Source of the DNA: Verrucomicrobiaceae bacterium UBA2429
GTDB lineage: Bacteria > Verrucomicrobiota > Verrucomicrobiia > Verrucomicrobiales > Verrucomicrobiaceae
Reading direction: 5' to 3'
Length of the DNA stretch: 64,000 nucleotides
NCBI GenBank assembly: GCA_002343505.1
Contig: DDQZ01000110.1
Span: 76,610-140,609 of the forward strand
The translations under genes were made by a program, and so were the position numbers. Shown one piece after another: positions 37,034 to 46,647 of the stretch. The notes under the pieces are model-generated. The model was given only the letters and a program-made list of their open reading frames with translations, was not told the origin of the DNA and made no database searches. How positions within the stretch are numbered: the first letter of the stretch is position 1; each line of letters starts with the position of its first letter.

Positions 37034-38293
37034 TCAATACTTCGGAAAAATGTCCGGCGTGGGGAAGCGGTCTTCGGGGTTGCTGCTGTCGCCGACGTAT
37101 TCTTCGCGGGGGAGGTTAACGAGCGGCCAGTTGCTCGGGCGGACGCGGACGACGCGGCCGGGGCGGATGCCTTCGATGATGAGATCGGTCTCGAAACGAA
37201 TCTGAATGCCGCTGCTGCCGAGCGGGACCTCGCCGGTGGCTTTGGTGACGGCGAGGATGGTGCCCTTCGAGGCCATGTGAGCGGGACCGTAGGCACCGCC
37301 AGAATGCTTCAGGGTGCTCTCGACGCCGTTCATAGTGGCGGTGACATCTTTCTTGAAGTCAGCGTAGAGCGACTCGTCCATGCCGCCGAACAAGGTGGCG
37401 GTCACGGTGGCACGGCCAAACTTGCCATACTCCACGGCGTCGATCCATGCGGGCATCCAGCGGGTGCGGATGAAGGCGTTGTGCACTTCGGTCTGTTGTT
37501 TGGCGGCGCGTTGCAGCGAGGCGTCGTCGAGCCAGATGTCCGAGATGTGGAAGCGGGTGAAGATGCCATCGGGCGTGGGTTTCCACACGATGCCGAGCAG
37601 CACGCTCTGACCGCCGAGTGATTTTTTGCCATCGGCAGGCCACGCGTCTTCGGCGAGGTATTCTTCGATGCTGAGGCGCTCGCGACCGCGCCAGAATCGC
37701 GTGGCGGCATCGAAAGTGAGCTTTTCCTCGGTCGCTTTGGCATCGCCGCCCTGCTTTGGCTCGCGCGTGGCGATGATCATGCCTTCGCGGTTTTTGATCT
37801 CCAGCTCTTTGAGCTTCCAGACGAGTCCTTCGCGCTGGCAATGGCTCGGTTCGTCTTCGAGCAGCAGGACGTGATTTTCCGCCGGGGCGATGCCGGTGCC
37901 GCGGTTGTGGTTGGCGTCCTTGCTTTTGTTATCGACCGGCAAAACTGGCACGGAGGAGATCTTCGGGTCGGGCGGAAGAAAGGCGCGGACGTGCATCACG
38001 GTGCCGAGCGGGATGTCCCGCAAATCCGCCGCCGCATCGTGATAACGAACGATGCCATAAGGCAGCATCGCGAAAGGATGCGGATCATTGCGGAAAAACA
38101 TGCCCGACCCCTGCACACGAATGCTGCCGCGACGGTTCGCATGATCCACAAACACAAGCTCGCCGCGATACGAGTGTGCTTTTTCCAAAGGCGGGAACTT
38201 TCCAGATTCGGGGCGAAATGGCTCGTCCCCCGCAAAGGCAGCGCAAAGGCTCAGAACGAAGAACAAGGAACCAAGAGCAAAGAACGGTTTCAT
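37034..38293 (-). CDS. Secreted protein of unknown family, copy 2 of a tandem pair
   Basis: The 419-residue product starts with a signal sequence (MKPFFALGSLFFVLSLCAAF) and is strongly similar along its whole length to the gene immediately upstream. Shared stretches include [38 protein letters not shown] and [20 protein letters not shown]. The first third has an OB-like look and the rest is mixed alpha/beta with conserved Trp residues ([32 protein letters not shown]). No catalytic motif was recognised. It begins 7 bases after the stop of its paralogue, so the two form an operon created by tandem duplication. Confidence 0.82.
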   Translation of the reverse strand: MKPFFALGSLFFVLSLCAAFAGDEPFRPESGKFPPLEKAHSYRGELVFVDHANRRGSIRVQGSGMFFRNDPHPFAMLPYGIVRYHDAAADLRDIPLGTVMHVRAFLPPDPKISSVPVLPVDNKSKDANHNRGTGIAPAENHVLLLEDEPSHCQREGLVWKLKELEIKNREGMIIATREPKQGGDAKATEEKLTFDAATRFWRGRERLSIEEYLAEDAWPADGKKSLGGQSVLLGIVWKPTPDGIFTRFHISDIWLDDASLQRAAKQQTEVHNAFIRTRWMPAWIDAVEYGKFGRATVTATLFGGMDESLYADFKKDVTATMNGVESTLKHSGGAYGPAHMASKGTILAVTKATGEVPLGSSGIQIRFETDLIIEGIRPGRVVRVRPSNWPLVNLPREEYVGDSSNPEDRFPTPDIFPKY

Positions 38294-38300
38294 AGCAGGA

Positions 38301-39542
38301 TCAGTATTGGGGGAAGATGTCGGGCTTGGGGAAGCGCTCGTCGATGTCGGAGGCTCCATTGCCGAGATGTTCTTCGCGGGGCAGATGGACATCGGGCCAG
38401 CTTGCAGGGCGGATTTTGACGATGCGCGTGGGGCGCATGCCTTCGGTGATGAGATCGGTTTCAAAGCGGATCTGAATGCCGCTGCTGCCGAGCGGGGCTT
38501 TGCCGGATAATGGCGTGACATCGAGGAGCTTGCCGCGTGCGGCCATTTGCGTGGGTCCGGCGGAACCGCCTTCGGTATGCTTGAGCGTGTTCTCAACGCC
38601 GTTCATCAAAGCGGAGATGTCTTGTTTGGAGTCGGCGTAGAGAGAGGGATCCATGCCGCCAAAGAGCGTCGCGGTCACGGTGGCGCGGCCGAACTTGCCA
38701 TACTCGACCGCATCGACCCACGCGGGCAGCCAGCGGCTGCGCATGAAGGCTTTGTGTACCTCGGTTTGATGCTGCGCGGAGTTTTGCATCGCGTCGTCGT
38801 CCAGCCAGATGTCCGAGATGTGGAAGCGGGTGAACACACCGCCAAGCGTGGGCTTCCACGTGATACCAAGCATCACAATTTGGCCATTCAGAGCCTTTTT
38901 TCCTTCCGCAGGCCACGCGCCTTCGGTGATGAGGTGTTCGATGCGGAGGGATTCGCGACCGCGCCAGATGCGCGTGGCAGCATCGAAGCTCAGCGTCTCC
39001 TCGTCGGCCTTCCCAGCGCCGCCTTGCTTCGGTTCGCGGCTGGCGATGATCGTGCCTTCGCGGTTCTTGATCTCCACTTCCTTGAGCTTCCAGACGAGTC
39101 CTTCGCGCTGGCAATGGCTGGGCTCGTCTTCGAGCAGTAGGACGTGGTTCTCCGCAGGGAAGATGCCCGCGCCACGATTGTGGTTCGCATCCTTGTCCTT
39201 GTTGTTCACCGGCAGCACCGGCACGGCGGAGGTCTTGGGATCAGGCGGCAAAAACGCACGCACATGCAGCATGGTGCCCAGCGGGATGTCGCGCAAATCC
39301 GCCGGTGCCCCGTGATAACGCACCATGCCATAAGGCAGCATGGCAAACGGATGCGGATCGTTCCGGCGAAACTGGCCCACCCCTGCCACGCGAAGACTTC
39401 CGCGCCGATTCGCGTGATCGACGAAGACGAGTTCACCGCGATACGTGTGCGCTTTCTCCAGCGGCGGGAACTTTCCTGCCTCGGGGCGGAAGGGCGCGGC
39501 GGCGGCTGCGGAGGTCGCGAGTAGGGCAAGGCCCAAGCGCAT
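38301..39542 (-). CDS. Secreted protein of unknown family, copy 1 of a tandem pair
   Basis: The 413-residue product (signal [18 protein letters not shown]) is the paralogue of the following gene product, with similarity from [15 protein letters not shown] to the C-terminal [11 protein letters not shown]. Shared features include [33 protein letters not shown] and [16 protein letters not shown]. The start at 39542 was preferred because the frame upstream encodes only the low-complexity HHSTTPS-type repeat. The family is not recognised; both copies look intact, which suggests retained or diverged function. Confidence 0.82.
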   Translation of the reverse strand: MRLGLALLATSAAAAAPFRPEAGKFPPLEKAHTYRGELVFVDHANRRGSLRVAGVGQFRRNDPHPFAMLPYGMVRYHGAPADLRDIPLGTMLHVRAFLPPDPKTSAVPVLPVNNKDKDANHNRGAGIFPAENHVLLLEDEPSHCQREGLVWKLKEVEIKNREGTIIASREPKQGGAGKADEETLSFDAATRIWRGRESLRIEHLITEGAWPAEGKKALNGQIVMLGITWKPTLGGVFTRFHISDIWLDDDAMQNSAQHQTEVHKAFMRSRWLPAWVDAVEYGKFGRATVTATLFGGMDPSLYADSKQDISALMNGVENTLKHTEGGSAGPTQMAARGKLLDVTPLSGKAPLGSSGIQIRFETDLITEGMRPTRIVKIRPASWPDVHLPREEHLGNGASDIDERFPKPDIFPQY

Positions 39543-39551
39543 CGCCACGAT

Positions 39552-39600
39552 CCATCGGAGCGATGGAGTGGTGGAGTGATGGAGTATTGGAGCGCGGTCA
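39552..39600 (+). repeat. Degenerate GATGGAGTG-type tandem repeat upstream of the tandem-pair operon
   Basis: Several imperfect copies of ATGGAGTGGTGG/ATGGAGTATTGG follow one another just upstream of the start of the 413-residue gene. Read in the gene's direction they would encode the [13 protein letters not shown] string common as intergenic filler in Verrucomicrobiota. Confidence 0.65.
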
Positions 39601-39616
39601 AGATGGATCATAGTGC

Positions 39617-42001
39617 TCATTCATCGATGCTCGCCCTGACTCCTGCTCGAATCACCACTTCTGATGTCGATGAGGCTTTGAGAGCCTCCACCATGTGGTC
39701 TCGAAAGGCCTTCCACTCTTCTGGCTTGCCAATATTTTGGTGCATCCTCGATCCAGAAGTTGATTGGGTTACTGCCTTCTGGTTCAAATCAATGCCGCCG
39801 TGCCATGAGAAGTCCTGCCATGTCTCTGGATGCTTTCCGCGCCGACTCCAGACGGTGGCACGGACACCAAGCGGTTCCGTGGTTCTCACGAAACGGAGAC
39901 TCAGGCCGTTTACATTTGGCGGCAACTTCTCTCCGAAACCACAAAGCACGGAGATGATCTCGTCGGCATTCACGTCTCTACCCTTCAGCGCAAGAATGGC
40001 CTGTTCTGTTCCTGTGCCTTGGAGATGGCTGTCAGCGAATCGAATCGAAACGACCCGATTCCGTTGCGAGTCTGGCAATGGTCCTGGTGGCACAGCCGCA
40101 TGCCAAGACTTGCCACGCTTTTGGTGCCAATGCTTTAACATTTCCCTGCGGGCTTTTTCGCGGGCGGCAAAGCCAGCTCCTATGTCGAACTCATACTCCT
40201 TGGGAAGCACTTGTGACAACCGCCAGGCAGCCTGGTCACCGACGCATGGATCATGGTAGCCCACACCTGACAAACCCACCTGTTCCTCATCGTCGCTTAG
40301 TGACGACGCCAGCACGTCTTCAACCATCATCTTCCATTCATTCGATGAGGGCTTATTGTCGTTCCATGCCGACTTGTCGTATGCCGCCGCAAGATCTTCA
40401 ATGATAGCAACGCGTGCCCACACCGGACGCTCCGGCATCGTCTTGATGAGTTCAAGCACAGTCGGCATTTCTTGCGACGAGGCGAGGTGTCGAATGACGG
40501 AGGCAGTTCCATCCCCATGCTTACACCCAAGCAAGTTTCGCCACTCATTGAGCATTGCTATCGATGTGTCAGGCTCACCTAGTTTTCTCAGGGAGTATGC
40601 CGCCCCGGCGCGACACTCCAAAGAAGGCCCAGTCGTCATTTCATTGCGAAGGAGAGAGATGATCTTTGCGTCCTTTAGACGGTCTAGGCCCCAAATCAGA
40701 TTATGTCGGTCTGCGGGAGACTTGAGCTTAGCGAAGCCTGCTGTGATTGCGTCACCGGCATCGTTCGGATACTTCGCCATTAGCGTTCGTGCTTGGTTGC
40801 AGATGTCTGGGCCTCCAGCAGAGACGACATCAATGAGGAACTGACGTTCTCCTTTGCGTTGGTGGTCGCTCCACCAGCTTTCGATCTCGACTTTCAACTT
40901 GGAAGGACCAGTAGACGATGCGGCGAACACGCCTGACTGCCCCCGGCTCTCGAACATTTTGCCTGATACCTGCATCAAGATGCTCAGCGCTTGGTCCCCG
41001 ACACTTTGCAGCCTTCCTTCGTGGTCCCATGCCTTCCAGCCCATGAATGACACCTGGCGAGTAGGGCGGCGATCATCGACCGTTGCGATCAACGCTGGAA
41101 CAGCAGCATGACCAAGCTTTAGCAATTCACCGACGACGTTGTCGCCAGCAGCAGTTTGAGGCATTCCTTGCAGGCGCAATCTGCGCACCAGTTCGACGGC
41201 CTGCTGATCCTTTGGCAACTTCTGAACTTCCTCGTGACTGAGCAAAGGTTTGGTTGCCTCCTCCTTTAAATAGCTGGCAATGCCATCGACGAGAAGTCTT
41301 GCGTGATCATGGTCGACCCCTTCTTTGAAGACCGCAAGATATGCCTTCAATTCGGTTTGAATATGCAACCAAGACCGGGTCGGATCTCCAAATAGAGCTA
41401 GGCGCAATTGCAGGAGGTAGTGTGCGGCGTCATTCCTGACTGCTGACCCAAGGCTGTCTTTGGCATTCTTGTCGCGACGGTTTCCGTAGGCCTCTAGCAA
41501 TCGCGCCTCCGCCTTTGCAGACCATTCGAGCAAGTCCGATTCCGTCGTATACTTGTAAAGCAGAGCGGCTTGCAGCAGATCAGAGGGGAGTGGGCCGTCT
41601 ATCCAGCCGCCTAGTTGTCCGAGGTTCTCAAAATATTGGTTGAGGAGCCAATCAACACTCCGGGCCTCATAGCGAACTCGATGAGCATTCCTTAGCCCAG
41701 TTCCTTTGATTAATGTCATCTCGCAGCGCCAGAGAGTTAGGACCCGAAACCTGTCTTCCTCGTCGTTAATAAGAAAGGCGGGGACGGTTGTCGAGCGTTC
41801 GGCGCGCGTGCCATCAGCGCCTTGGCTCCATCCGCCCGTCCACACTTCAACTGCTTGCAGATTCTGCAACGCTGAAAGCCCTAGCGAATCTAGGAATGTT
41901 ACGACTTCTTTTGTCTCCGTCCGCGATACAGGTGACTCTGCATGGATACTCACCGACAAAGACGCCGTAATGAGTGCTGCGAGAAGGATGCTTGCGTGCA
42001 T
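39617..42001 (-). CDS. Large secreted protein, possibly HEAT-like, unknown function
   Basis: The 794-residue product has a signal sequence ([20 protein letters not shown]). The middle part (about 330-600) contains helical stretches such as [20 protein letters not shown] and [20 protein letters not shown] that look like HEAT-type repeats. No catalytic motif was seen. Codon use is visibly less GC-rich than in the flanking genes, so it may have been acquired separately. It ends 74 bases upstream of the tandem secreted pair. Function unknown. Confidence 0.75.
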   Translation of the reverse strand: MHASILLAALITASLSVSIHAESPVSRTETKEVVTFLDSLGLSALQNLQAVEVWTGGWSQGADGTRAERSTTVPAFLINDEEDRFRVLTLWRCEMTLIKGTGLRNAHRVRYEARSVDWLLNQYFENLGQLGGWIDGPLPSDLLQAALLYKYTTESDLLEWSAKAEARLLEAYGNRRDKNAKDSLGSAVRNDAAHYLLQLRLALFGDPTRSWLHIQTELKAYLAVFKEGVDHDHARLLVDGIASYLKEEATKPLLSHEEVQKLPKDQQAVELVRRLRLQGMPQTAAGDNVVGELLKLGHAAVPALIATVDDRRPTRQVSFMGWKAWDHEGRLQSVGDQALSILMQVSGKMFESRGQSGVFAASSTGPSKLKVEIESWWSDHQRKGERQFLIDVVSAGGPDICNQARTLMAKYPNDAGDAITAGFAKLKSPADRHNLIWGLDRLKDAKIISLLRNEMTTGPSLECRAGAAYSLRKLGEPDTSIAMLNEWRNLLGCKHGDGTASVIRHLASSQEMPTVLELIKTMPERPVWARVAIIEDLAAAYDKSAWNDNKPSSNEWKMMVEDVLASSLSDDEEQVGLSGVGYHDPCVGDQAAWRLSQVLPKEYEFDIGAGFAAREKARREMLKHWHQKRGKSWHAAVPPGPLPDSQRNRVVSIRFADSHLQGTGTEQAILALKGRDVNADEIISVLCGFGEKLPPNVNGLSLRFVRTTEPLGVRATVWSRRGKHPETWQDFSWHGGIDLNQKAVTQSTSGSRMHQNIGKPEEWKAFRDHMVEALKASSTSEVVIRAGVRASIDE

Positions 42002-42002
42002 G

Positions 42003-42060
42003 AGTCTTGATGGGGTGTCGGAGTGTTGAAGCATTTATCCCTCACTCCATTACTCTGTCT
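42003..42060 (+). repeat. Inverted arrangement of GATGGAGTG-type repeats upstream of the 794-aa gene
   Basis: GATGGGGTGTCGGAGTGTTG near 42009 and, in opposite orientation, CACTCCATTACTCTG near 42044 are degenerate copies of the repeat seen at 39552-39600. They lie directly upstream of the 794-residue gene start (42001) and just past the stop of the DUF1552 gene side. Confidence 0.55.
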
Positions 42061-42066
42061 AATCCG

Positions 42067-43437
42067 TCAGATCGCGATCACCTTGTTGCTATCACCAAAC
42101 GTGTCTGTCTCCACGCCCATGCGCTGGGCCATGAGGAGGAGGAGGTTGCTCATGTGGGCGTCGGTGTTGACCGGGCGGCTGCAGACTTGGTAATGCGCGG
42201 TGGTGAGCGCACCGTCGGTGCCGAGGGAGTAGCCTTCGAAGGCTTTGGCGTCTTTGTTGAAGTCGAGATGGCAGCCGTGCTTCAGGCCGAGATCACCACC
42301 ACCGGCGAGCACGAGCGGGAGATTCGCGTTGCCGTGGCTGTGGCCGTAGGACATGCCGCTGCCGAAAAGCGCCATCGTGGAGCCGATGAGCGGTTTGCCG
42401 TTCAGGTCCTTCGTTTCGGTGAGTCGCGTGAGGAAGTAGCTGAACTGCTCGATGGCGAAGGTGTCATACATGGTGAGCTTTTCCATGTAACCGGCATCGC
42501 CGCCGTGATGGCTGAGCTGGTGGCGCGATTCGGTGATGCCGATCTCAGGGATGGCAAAGGCATCGCCCTCGCCGCCGAGGCTGAAGGTGGCCACGCGGGT
42601 CACATCGGTCTGAAACGCGAGCACCATGAGGTCATACACGGTGCGGAAGTAGTCGCCCGCCATCGTGGCGGCGATGTCGCGGTTCGTGCGCTTGCGATCC
42701 GCGTCGGTGATCGTCGGCAGCGGCGTGTCGAGCCATGCATCGGCGCGGCGTGTGCGGATCTCCGCCTCGCGCACGGAGGTGAGGTATTGCTCCATGCGAC
42801 CTTTGTCCTCCGCGCCCATCTTTTTCTCCAACTGGCGCACCTCGGCGAGGTTCGCGTCCAGAACGCTGCCCTTGCGTCGCAAAGCGCGGCGCTGGGCCAT
42901 TTTTCCGCCTTTCGGTTCTTCAAAGAGCGACGCGAAAATCTCGCTGCAACGCCGCAACGCGGGCAATTGCACGCCATCCGCCGTCCACGCGAGCGAACCC
43001 TGCGTCAGCGCGATCTCCATCGACGGGTAACGCGTGTGCGGCGCGGTGATCTCCGCCATCTTCTGGTCCACCGATATCGTGTTGCGGTCGGAAGGCCCCA
43101 ACTTGCCACCCGTGAGCCACACCGAGATGCAGTTGTGATGATGACTCAGCGCCCCCGGATGGTGCAGCCCGCTGATCGGCGTGATGGACTCGCGATGCTT
43201 CTCCAACGGCATCAACGACCGCGAGAACTGGTAATCCTTGCCCGAAGTCGTGATCTGGTAGTTCAACGAGTGAACGCCATTCGCGAGGTAGATGAACGCG
43301 CTGCGCTTCGGCGTGACGACTTTCTCGGCGGCGCGAAGTGGCGTCATGCATTCCAGCATCGGCAGTGAGATGAAGCTGCCGAGCGCCTTGAGCGCGTGGC
43401 GGCGATTGAGGAGCCAGGATTGAGTTTGGATGTTCAT
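42067..43437 (-). CDS. DUF1552 family exported protein
   Basis: The 456-residue product has a twin-arginine-like N-terminus ([20 protein letters not shown]) and follows the DUF1552 pattern: [57 protein letters not shown] and, near the end, [23 protein letters not shown]1552 genes are usually next to DUF1592/1588/1585 genes in Planctomycetota and Verrucomicrobiota. Here that partner lies just upstream (44110-46557), but a two-gene cassette on the opposite strand separates them. The biochemical role of the family is unknown. Confidence 0.92.
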   Translation of the reverse strand: MNIQTQSWLLNRRHALKALGSFISLPMLECMTPLRAAEKVVTPKRSAFIYLANGVHSLNYQITTSGKDYQFSRSLMPLEKHRESITPISGLHHPGALSHHHNCISVWLTGGKLGPSDRNTISVDQKMAEITAPHTRYPSMEIALTQGSLAWTADGVQLPALRRCSEIFASLFEEPKGGKMAQRRALRRKGSVLDANLAEVRQLEKKMGAEDKGRMEQYLTSVREAEIRTRRADAWLDTPLPTITDADRKRTNRDIAATMAGDYFRTVYDLMVLAFQTDVTRVATFSLGGEGDAFAIPEIGITESRHQLSHHGGDAGYMEKLTMYDTFAIEQFSYFLTRLTETKDLNGKPLIGSTMALFGSGMSYGHSHGNANLPLVLAGGGDLGLKHGCHLDFNKDAKAFEGYSLGTDGALTTAHYQVCSRPVNTDAHMSNLLLLMAQRMGVETDTFGDSNKVIAI

Positions 43438-43511
43438 GGAAGTCTGTATTGGAGGGTGGAAGAGGCCTTTTTTGGAGTTTGAGCGGAGCAAGGGAGGTGT
43501 ATGATTGGGGG

Positions 43512-43721
43512 ATGACTCTGACTGAAATCATGCCGTCTGCGCGGCTGCTGCCAGCCGCCGACAAACTCAAACTGATCCGCTATCTGGCTGTCGAAATTGA
43601 CGACGGGGATGAGGTTCATCCGTTGGAGCATGGGATGACCTATCAACTTCAAACTCCGCAGTTTGAGGCTGGCGCAGCGGATGAACTCAACAAGCTGCTG
43701 AACAACACCAGCCAATCTTGA
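43512..43721 (+). CDS. Small partner protein of the retropepsin cassette (69 aa)
   Basis: The 69-residue product begins [20 protein letters not shown] and continues [10 protein letters not shown], a helical N-terminus of the type seen in small antitoxin-like proteins (LP..DKL.LI..L), followed by a short polar tail. A GGGGG run sits just before the ATG at 43512. The stop (43719-43721) lies within the ribosome-binding site of the next gene (TTGAGG), so translation is probably coupled. Similar small proteins next to retropepsin-like genes occur in cyanobacteria and other phyla as far as I recall; their role is not established. Confidence 0.7.
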   Translation: MTLTEIMPSARLLPAADKLKLIRYLAVEIDDGDEVHPLEHGMTYQLQTPQFEAGAADELNKLLNNTSQS

Positions 43722-43728
43722 GGCCGAC

Positions 43729-44109
43729 ATGCGCTTCCCATACGATCCCAAACAACGCCCGATGCTGCCGCTGACCCTGCGGGTAAATGGGCTGCAACAC
43801 ATGGCCTTGGCGCTCGTGGACAGCGGAGCTGATGTCAATGTGCTGCCTTGGAGCATCGGAGCCAGCCTCGGCCTCGTGTGGCAACCCAACAAAGCCACGA
43901 TCCGTGTCGCTGGCATTGCCCAGGGTGCGGCCATGCCGGTGCTGCTGTCCGCAGATTTTGGCGATGTCCAGGGAGCGACCATGGCCTTTGCCTGGTGCCA
44001 GACAGATTCCGTTCCGCTTGTGCTTGGGCAGACCAATTTCTTCATGGAGTTCGATATTTGCTTCTTTAGATCGCGCGGTGAGTTTCAAATCGCTCGGAAA
44101 GCAGCCTGA
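43729..44109 (+). CDS. Retropepsin-like aspartic protease
   Basis: The 126-residue product carries the aspartic-protease signature ALVDSGADVNVLP (catalytic D31 in D31-S-G-A34) and a second family feature, VPLVLGQTNFFMEFDI, near the C-terminus. Length and single DSGA motif fit a homodimeric retroviral-type protease. The ribosome-binding site TTGAGG overlaps the stop of the 69-residue partner gene. Its TGA (44107-44109) abuts the stop of the convergent DUF1592 gene (44110). There is no signal sequence, so it should act in the cytoplasm; the substrate may be the partner or another protein. Confidence 0.85.
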   Translation: MRFPYDPKQRPMLPLTLRVNGLQHMALALVDSGADVNVLPWSIGASLGLVWQPNKATIRVAGIAQGAAMPVLLSADFGDVQGATMAFAWCQTDSVPLVLGQTNFFMEFDICFFRSRGEFQIARKAA

Positions 44110-46557
44110 TCACCGCTTTCTGATAAGCTCCGACATCGCCACAGCACGCACAATGTCTTTGATCCTGTAATCGCTCTTCTTTGCTTCGGCCTGGATGGCA
44201 TTGAGGTCGTCCTGATCATCAAACGAGAGCACTCGGCGGAGGGCGTAGGTGGCGAGGTGCTCGATGAAGGCGCGGGCGAGCTTGTCGCGGTCTTCGAGGA
44301 GGCGTTGTTTGAACTCGTTGGCGTCTTTGAAGGCGCGGCCGTCGGGCATTTCACCGCCGGAATTGATCACGGGATCGGAGCCGACACCGGCGGCGACTTT
44401 TTCATGCGTGCGCCACTGGCCGATGGCGTCGTAGTTGTCCCAAGCGAGGCCGAGGGGATCGATCTTGGCGTGGCAGGCGGCGCAGTTGGCGTCTTCGCGA
44501 TGGGCTTCGATCTTTTCACGCAGCGTGGCCTTGGGGCTTTGCGGCGTGGGAGGCTCGATGGCGGGCACGTTGGCAGGCGGCGGAGGCGGTGGCTTGCCGA
44601 GCACGACCTCGCTGAGCCACACGCCACGATGCACGGGGCGATGACGCGTGCCGTCGGAGGTGAGGCCGAGCACCGCGCCCATCGTGAGCATGCCTCCACG
44701 ACGATTTTCCGGCTTCAATGACACGCGCTCAAAGCCGCCCGATTTCGGCTCAGGCAGTCCATAGAAGTCGCAGAGCCGCGCATTGGCCACGGTCCAGTCG
44801 GACTCGATGAAGCCGTCGATGGACAAGTTTTTGGCGAACATCTCGCGGAAGAACTCCACCGGCTCGTTGCGCATGCTGTCCTCCAGCCAGGCGTCATAGA
44901 CTGGGTAGAGCTTTTTATCCGGCGGGAACATGCCCACGCGGTGCAGTTGCAGCCACTGGCGGGCAAAATCTTCGATGAAGCGGCTCGTCTTGCCATCCGC
45001 GAGCATGCGATCCACTTCCTTCTTCAATCCATCGCCCTTCAGCGTGCCGCTTTTCGCCGCGGCGAAGAGCGCGTCATCCGGCATCGAGCTCCAGAGCAAA
45101 TACGACAGCCGTGTGGCGAGTTCGGCGTCGTTGAGTTGCTCGCGAGCCACGGGATCGCCCTCGACGATGTAAATGAAGTGCCGCGAGGTCAGCACGCCCT
45201 GCAAGGCCACGCGATACGCATCCTCCAGCTTCTCGCCTGCATCGCGCTCCTCGCGATATGCCTTCAAAAACTCCTCCAGCTCCTCCGTTTTCACCGGGCG
45301 ACGCCACGCACGCTCGGCGAAGCGCTGCAAATGCGCCGCGATGACCTCCGGCGTCGCATCATCCGGCGGCACGATGTCTTTGCGTCGCGATTTTTCCGCC
45401 TCGGACACCAGCGGGCCTTCCCACTCGATCCAATCGAGCAGCACGGTGGAGAAAAGGCCGTTGCCCTTGTCATCGAACATCTGCGGCGCATTCGGATTGA
45501 GGAGCAAAGTCTCGCTGCTGTGCGTGAAAATGTATCCACCACGACTGCCGAGCGCATTGCGGAAAGCCGCGCCTGCCCGGCGATCCACCACATCCGTGGC
45601 CACCACGCAGAAATCGAGCTGCGCGGGCATTTCGAGGAAGACCTCAAACTCATACACCTGCGGCTTGTCCTCCGACGCGGTGATGTCGAACTCGATGATC
45701 CCGTCCACCGTCTCCTCTCCCGTGCGCTTGCCGATGCTCAGATGGGCGGTCTGCCCGCCCGGCGGACGCGTGCCGCTGGCCTGGATGCGCAGTTTGTAGA
45801 GCCCGCTGTGCTCCGGCCCTGTTTTGCCGAACCAATTTGGCGAAAGCGCGTTCTGCACGTTCCCCGGAAAAAGCAGGTAACGCAGCGGCCGCTTGATGCC
45901 AAAGCGGTCCAGCGCCGCCTGCTGATCCTTGCCGCCATTGTAGCGCAAATCCGCCGCCGTTTTGCGCACCAGGCGTGACTCGCTCGTCGCAACCGGGAAC
46001 GCGCGATCCAGCACCAACTCCGCCGCGCGGTAGTAGCGATCCACATGCGACGGCGAGAGCGACAGTTCCGAGCCGATGCGCTCAAAGCCATGCCAGCGCG
46101 TGTCTTCATTCAGCTCGCCCGGCTTCGCGGGATCGTAGCGCACGCCGAGCAGGTCATAGACCGTGTTTTGATACTCCTTCCGGCTCAGCCGGTAATGCGC
46201 CACCGCCGGTCGCGCCGCCATGCGGGCCGCCTTGCCCTCTTTGATGCGTGCATCGAGACTCGTCACAAACGCCGCCATCTCCGCCTGCGTGGGCTTTTTC
46301 TCCTTGTCCTTCTTCGGCGGCATCTCGCCCGAGTTCACCTGCTCGATCACCTCCGCCCAATGATGCGTGTCCGCGCCGAGTTTGAAATCGCGCGAGAGCT
46401 GATCAATGCGCAGATCGCCCTTCTCCTTCTCAGGACCATGACAGCGGACGCAATGCGTCTCCAAAAACGCCTCAAAAGGCTCCGCGGCAGGTGCAGCGGA
46501 GGCGATAAGAATCAACGCAGTGGCGAAAGGTGACGGAAGGTTGAAACAGGAAAGCAT
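44110..46557 (-). CDS. PSCyt1-DUF1587-DUF1595-DUF1592-DUF1588-DUF1585 exported protein
   Basis: The 815-residue product has a signal sequence, an N-terminal cytochrome motif (C36-V-R-C39-H40) and the usual domain series of this planctomycete/verrucomicrobial family: [20 protein letters not shown] (DUF1587), [19 protein letters not shown] and [17 protein letters not shown] (DUF1592), [20 protein letters not shown] and a second heme-type motif [14 protein letters not shown] near residue 690 (DUF1588), and the C-terminal DUF1585. It normally pairs with a DUF1552 protein. Function is unknown. A start 16 codons upstream (46605) is possible. Confidence 0.93.
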   Translation of the reverse strand: MLSCFNLPSPFATALILIASAAPAAEPFEAFLETHCVRCHGPEKEKGDLRIDQLSRDFKLGADTHHWAEVIEQVNSGEMPPKKDKEKKPTQAEMAAFVTSLDARIKEGKAARMAARPAVAHYRLSRKEYQNTVYDLLGVRYDPAKPGELNEDTRWHGFERIGSELSLSPSHVDRYYRAAELVLDRAFPVATSESRLVRKTAADLRYNGGKDQQAALDRFGIKRPLRYLLFPGNVQNALSPNWFGKTGPEHSGLYKLRIQASGTRPPGGQTAHLSIGKRTGEETVDGIIEFDITASEDKPQVYEFEVFLEMPAQLDFCVVATDVVDRRAGAAFRNALGSRGGYIFTHSSETLLLNPNAPQMFDDKGNGLFSTVLLDWIEWEGPLVSEAEKSRRKDIVPPDDATPEVIAAHLQRFAERAWRRPVKTEELEEFLKAYREERDAGEKLEDAYRVALQGVLTSRHFIYIVEGDPVAREQLNDAELATRLSYLLWSSMPDDALFAAAKSGTLKGDGLKKEVDRMLADGKTSRFIEDFARQWLQLHRVGMFPPDKKLYPVYDAWLEDSMRNEPVEFFREMFAKNLSIDGFIESDWTVANARLCDFYGLPEPKSGGFERVSLKPENRRGGMLTMGAVLGLTSDGTRHRPVHRGVWLSEVVLGKPPPPPPANVPAIEPPTPQSPKATLREKIEAHREDANCAACHAKIDPLGLAWDNYDAIGQWRTHEKVAAGVGSDPVINSGGEMPDGRAFKDANEFKQRLLEDRDKLARAFIEHLATYALRRVLSFDDQDDLNAIQAEAKKSDYRIKDIVRAVAMSELIRKR

Positions 46558-46647
46558 TGTTTGGAAAGGATTACTCCGAGTCTTGGCGTCGTTCATCGAC
46601 AAATTCATGGTGCTGACTGCCTGTGCGGCAATCACTTCACCACAAGG

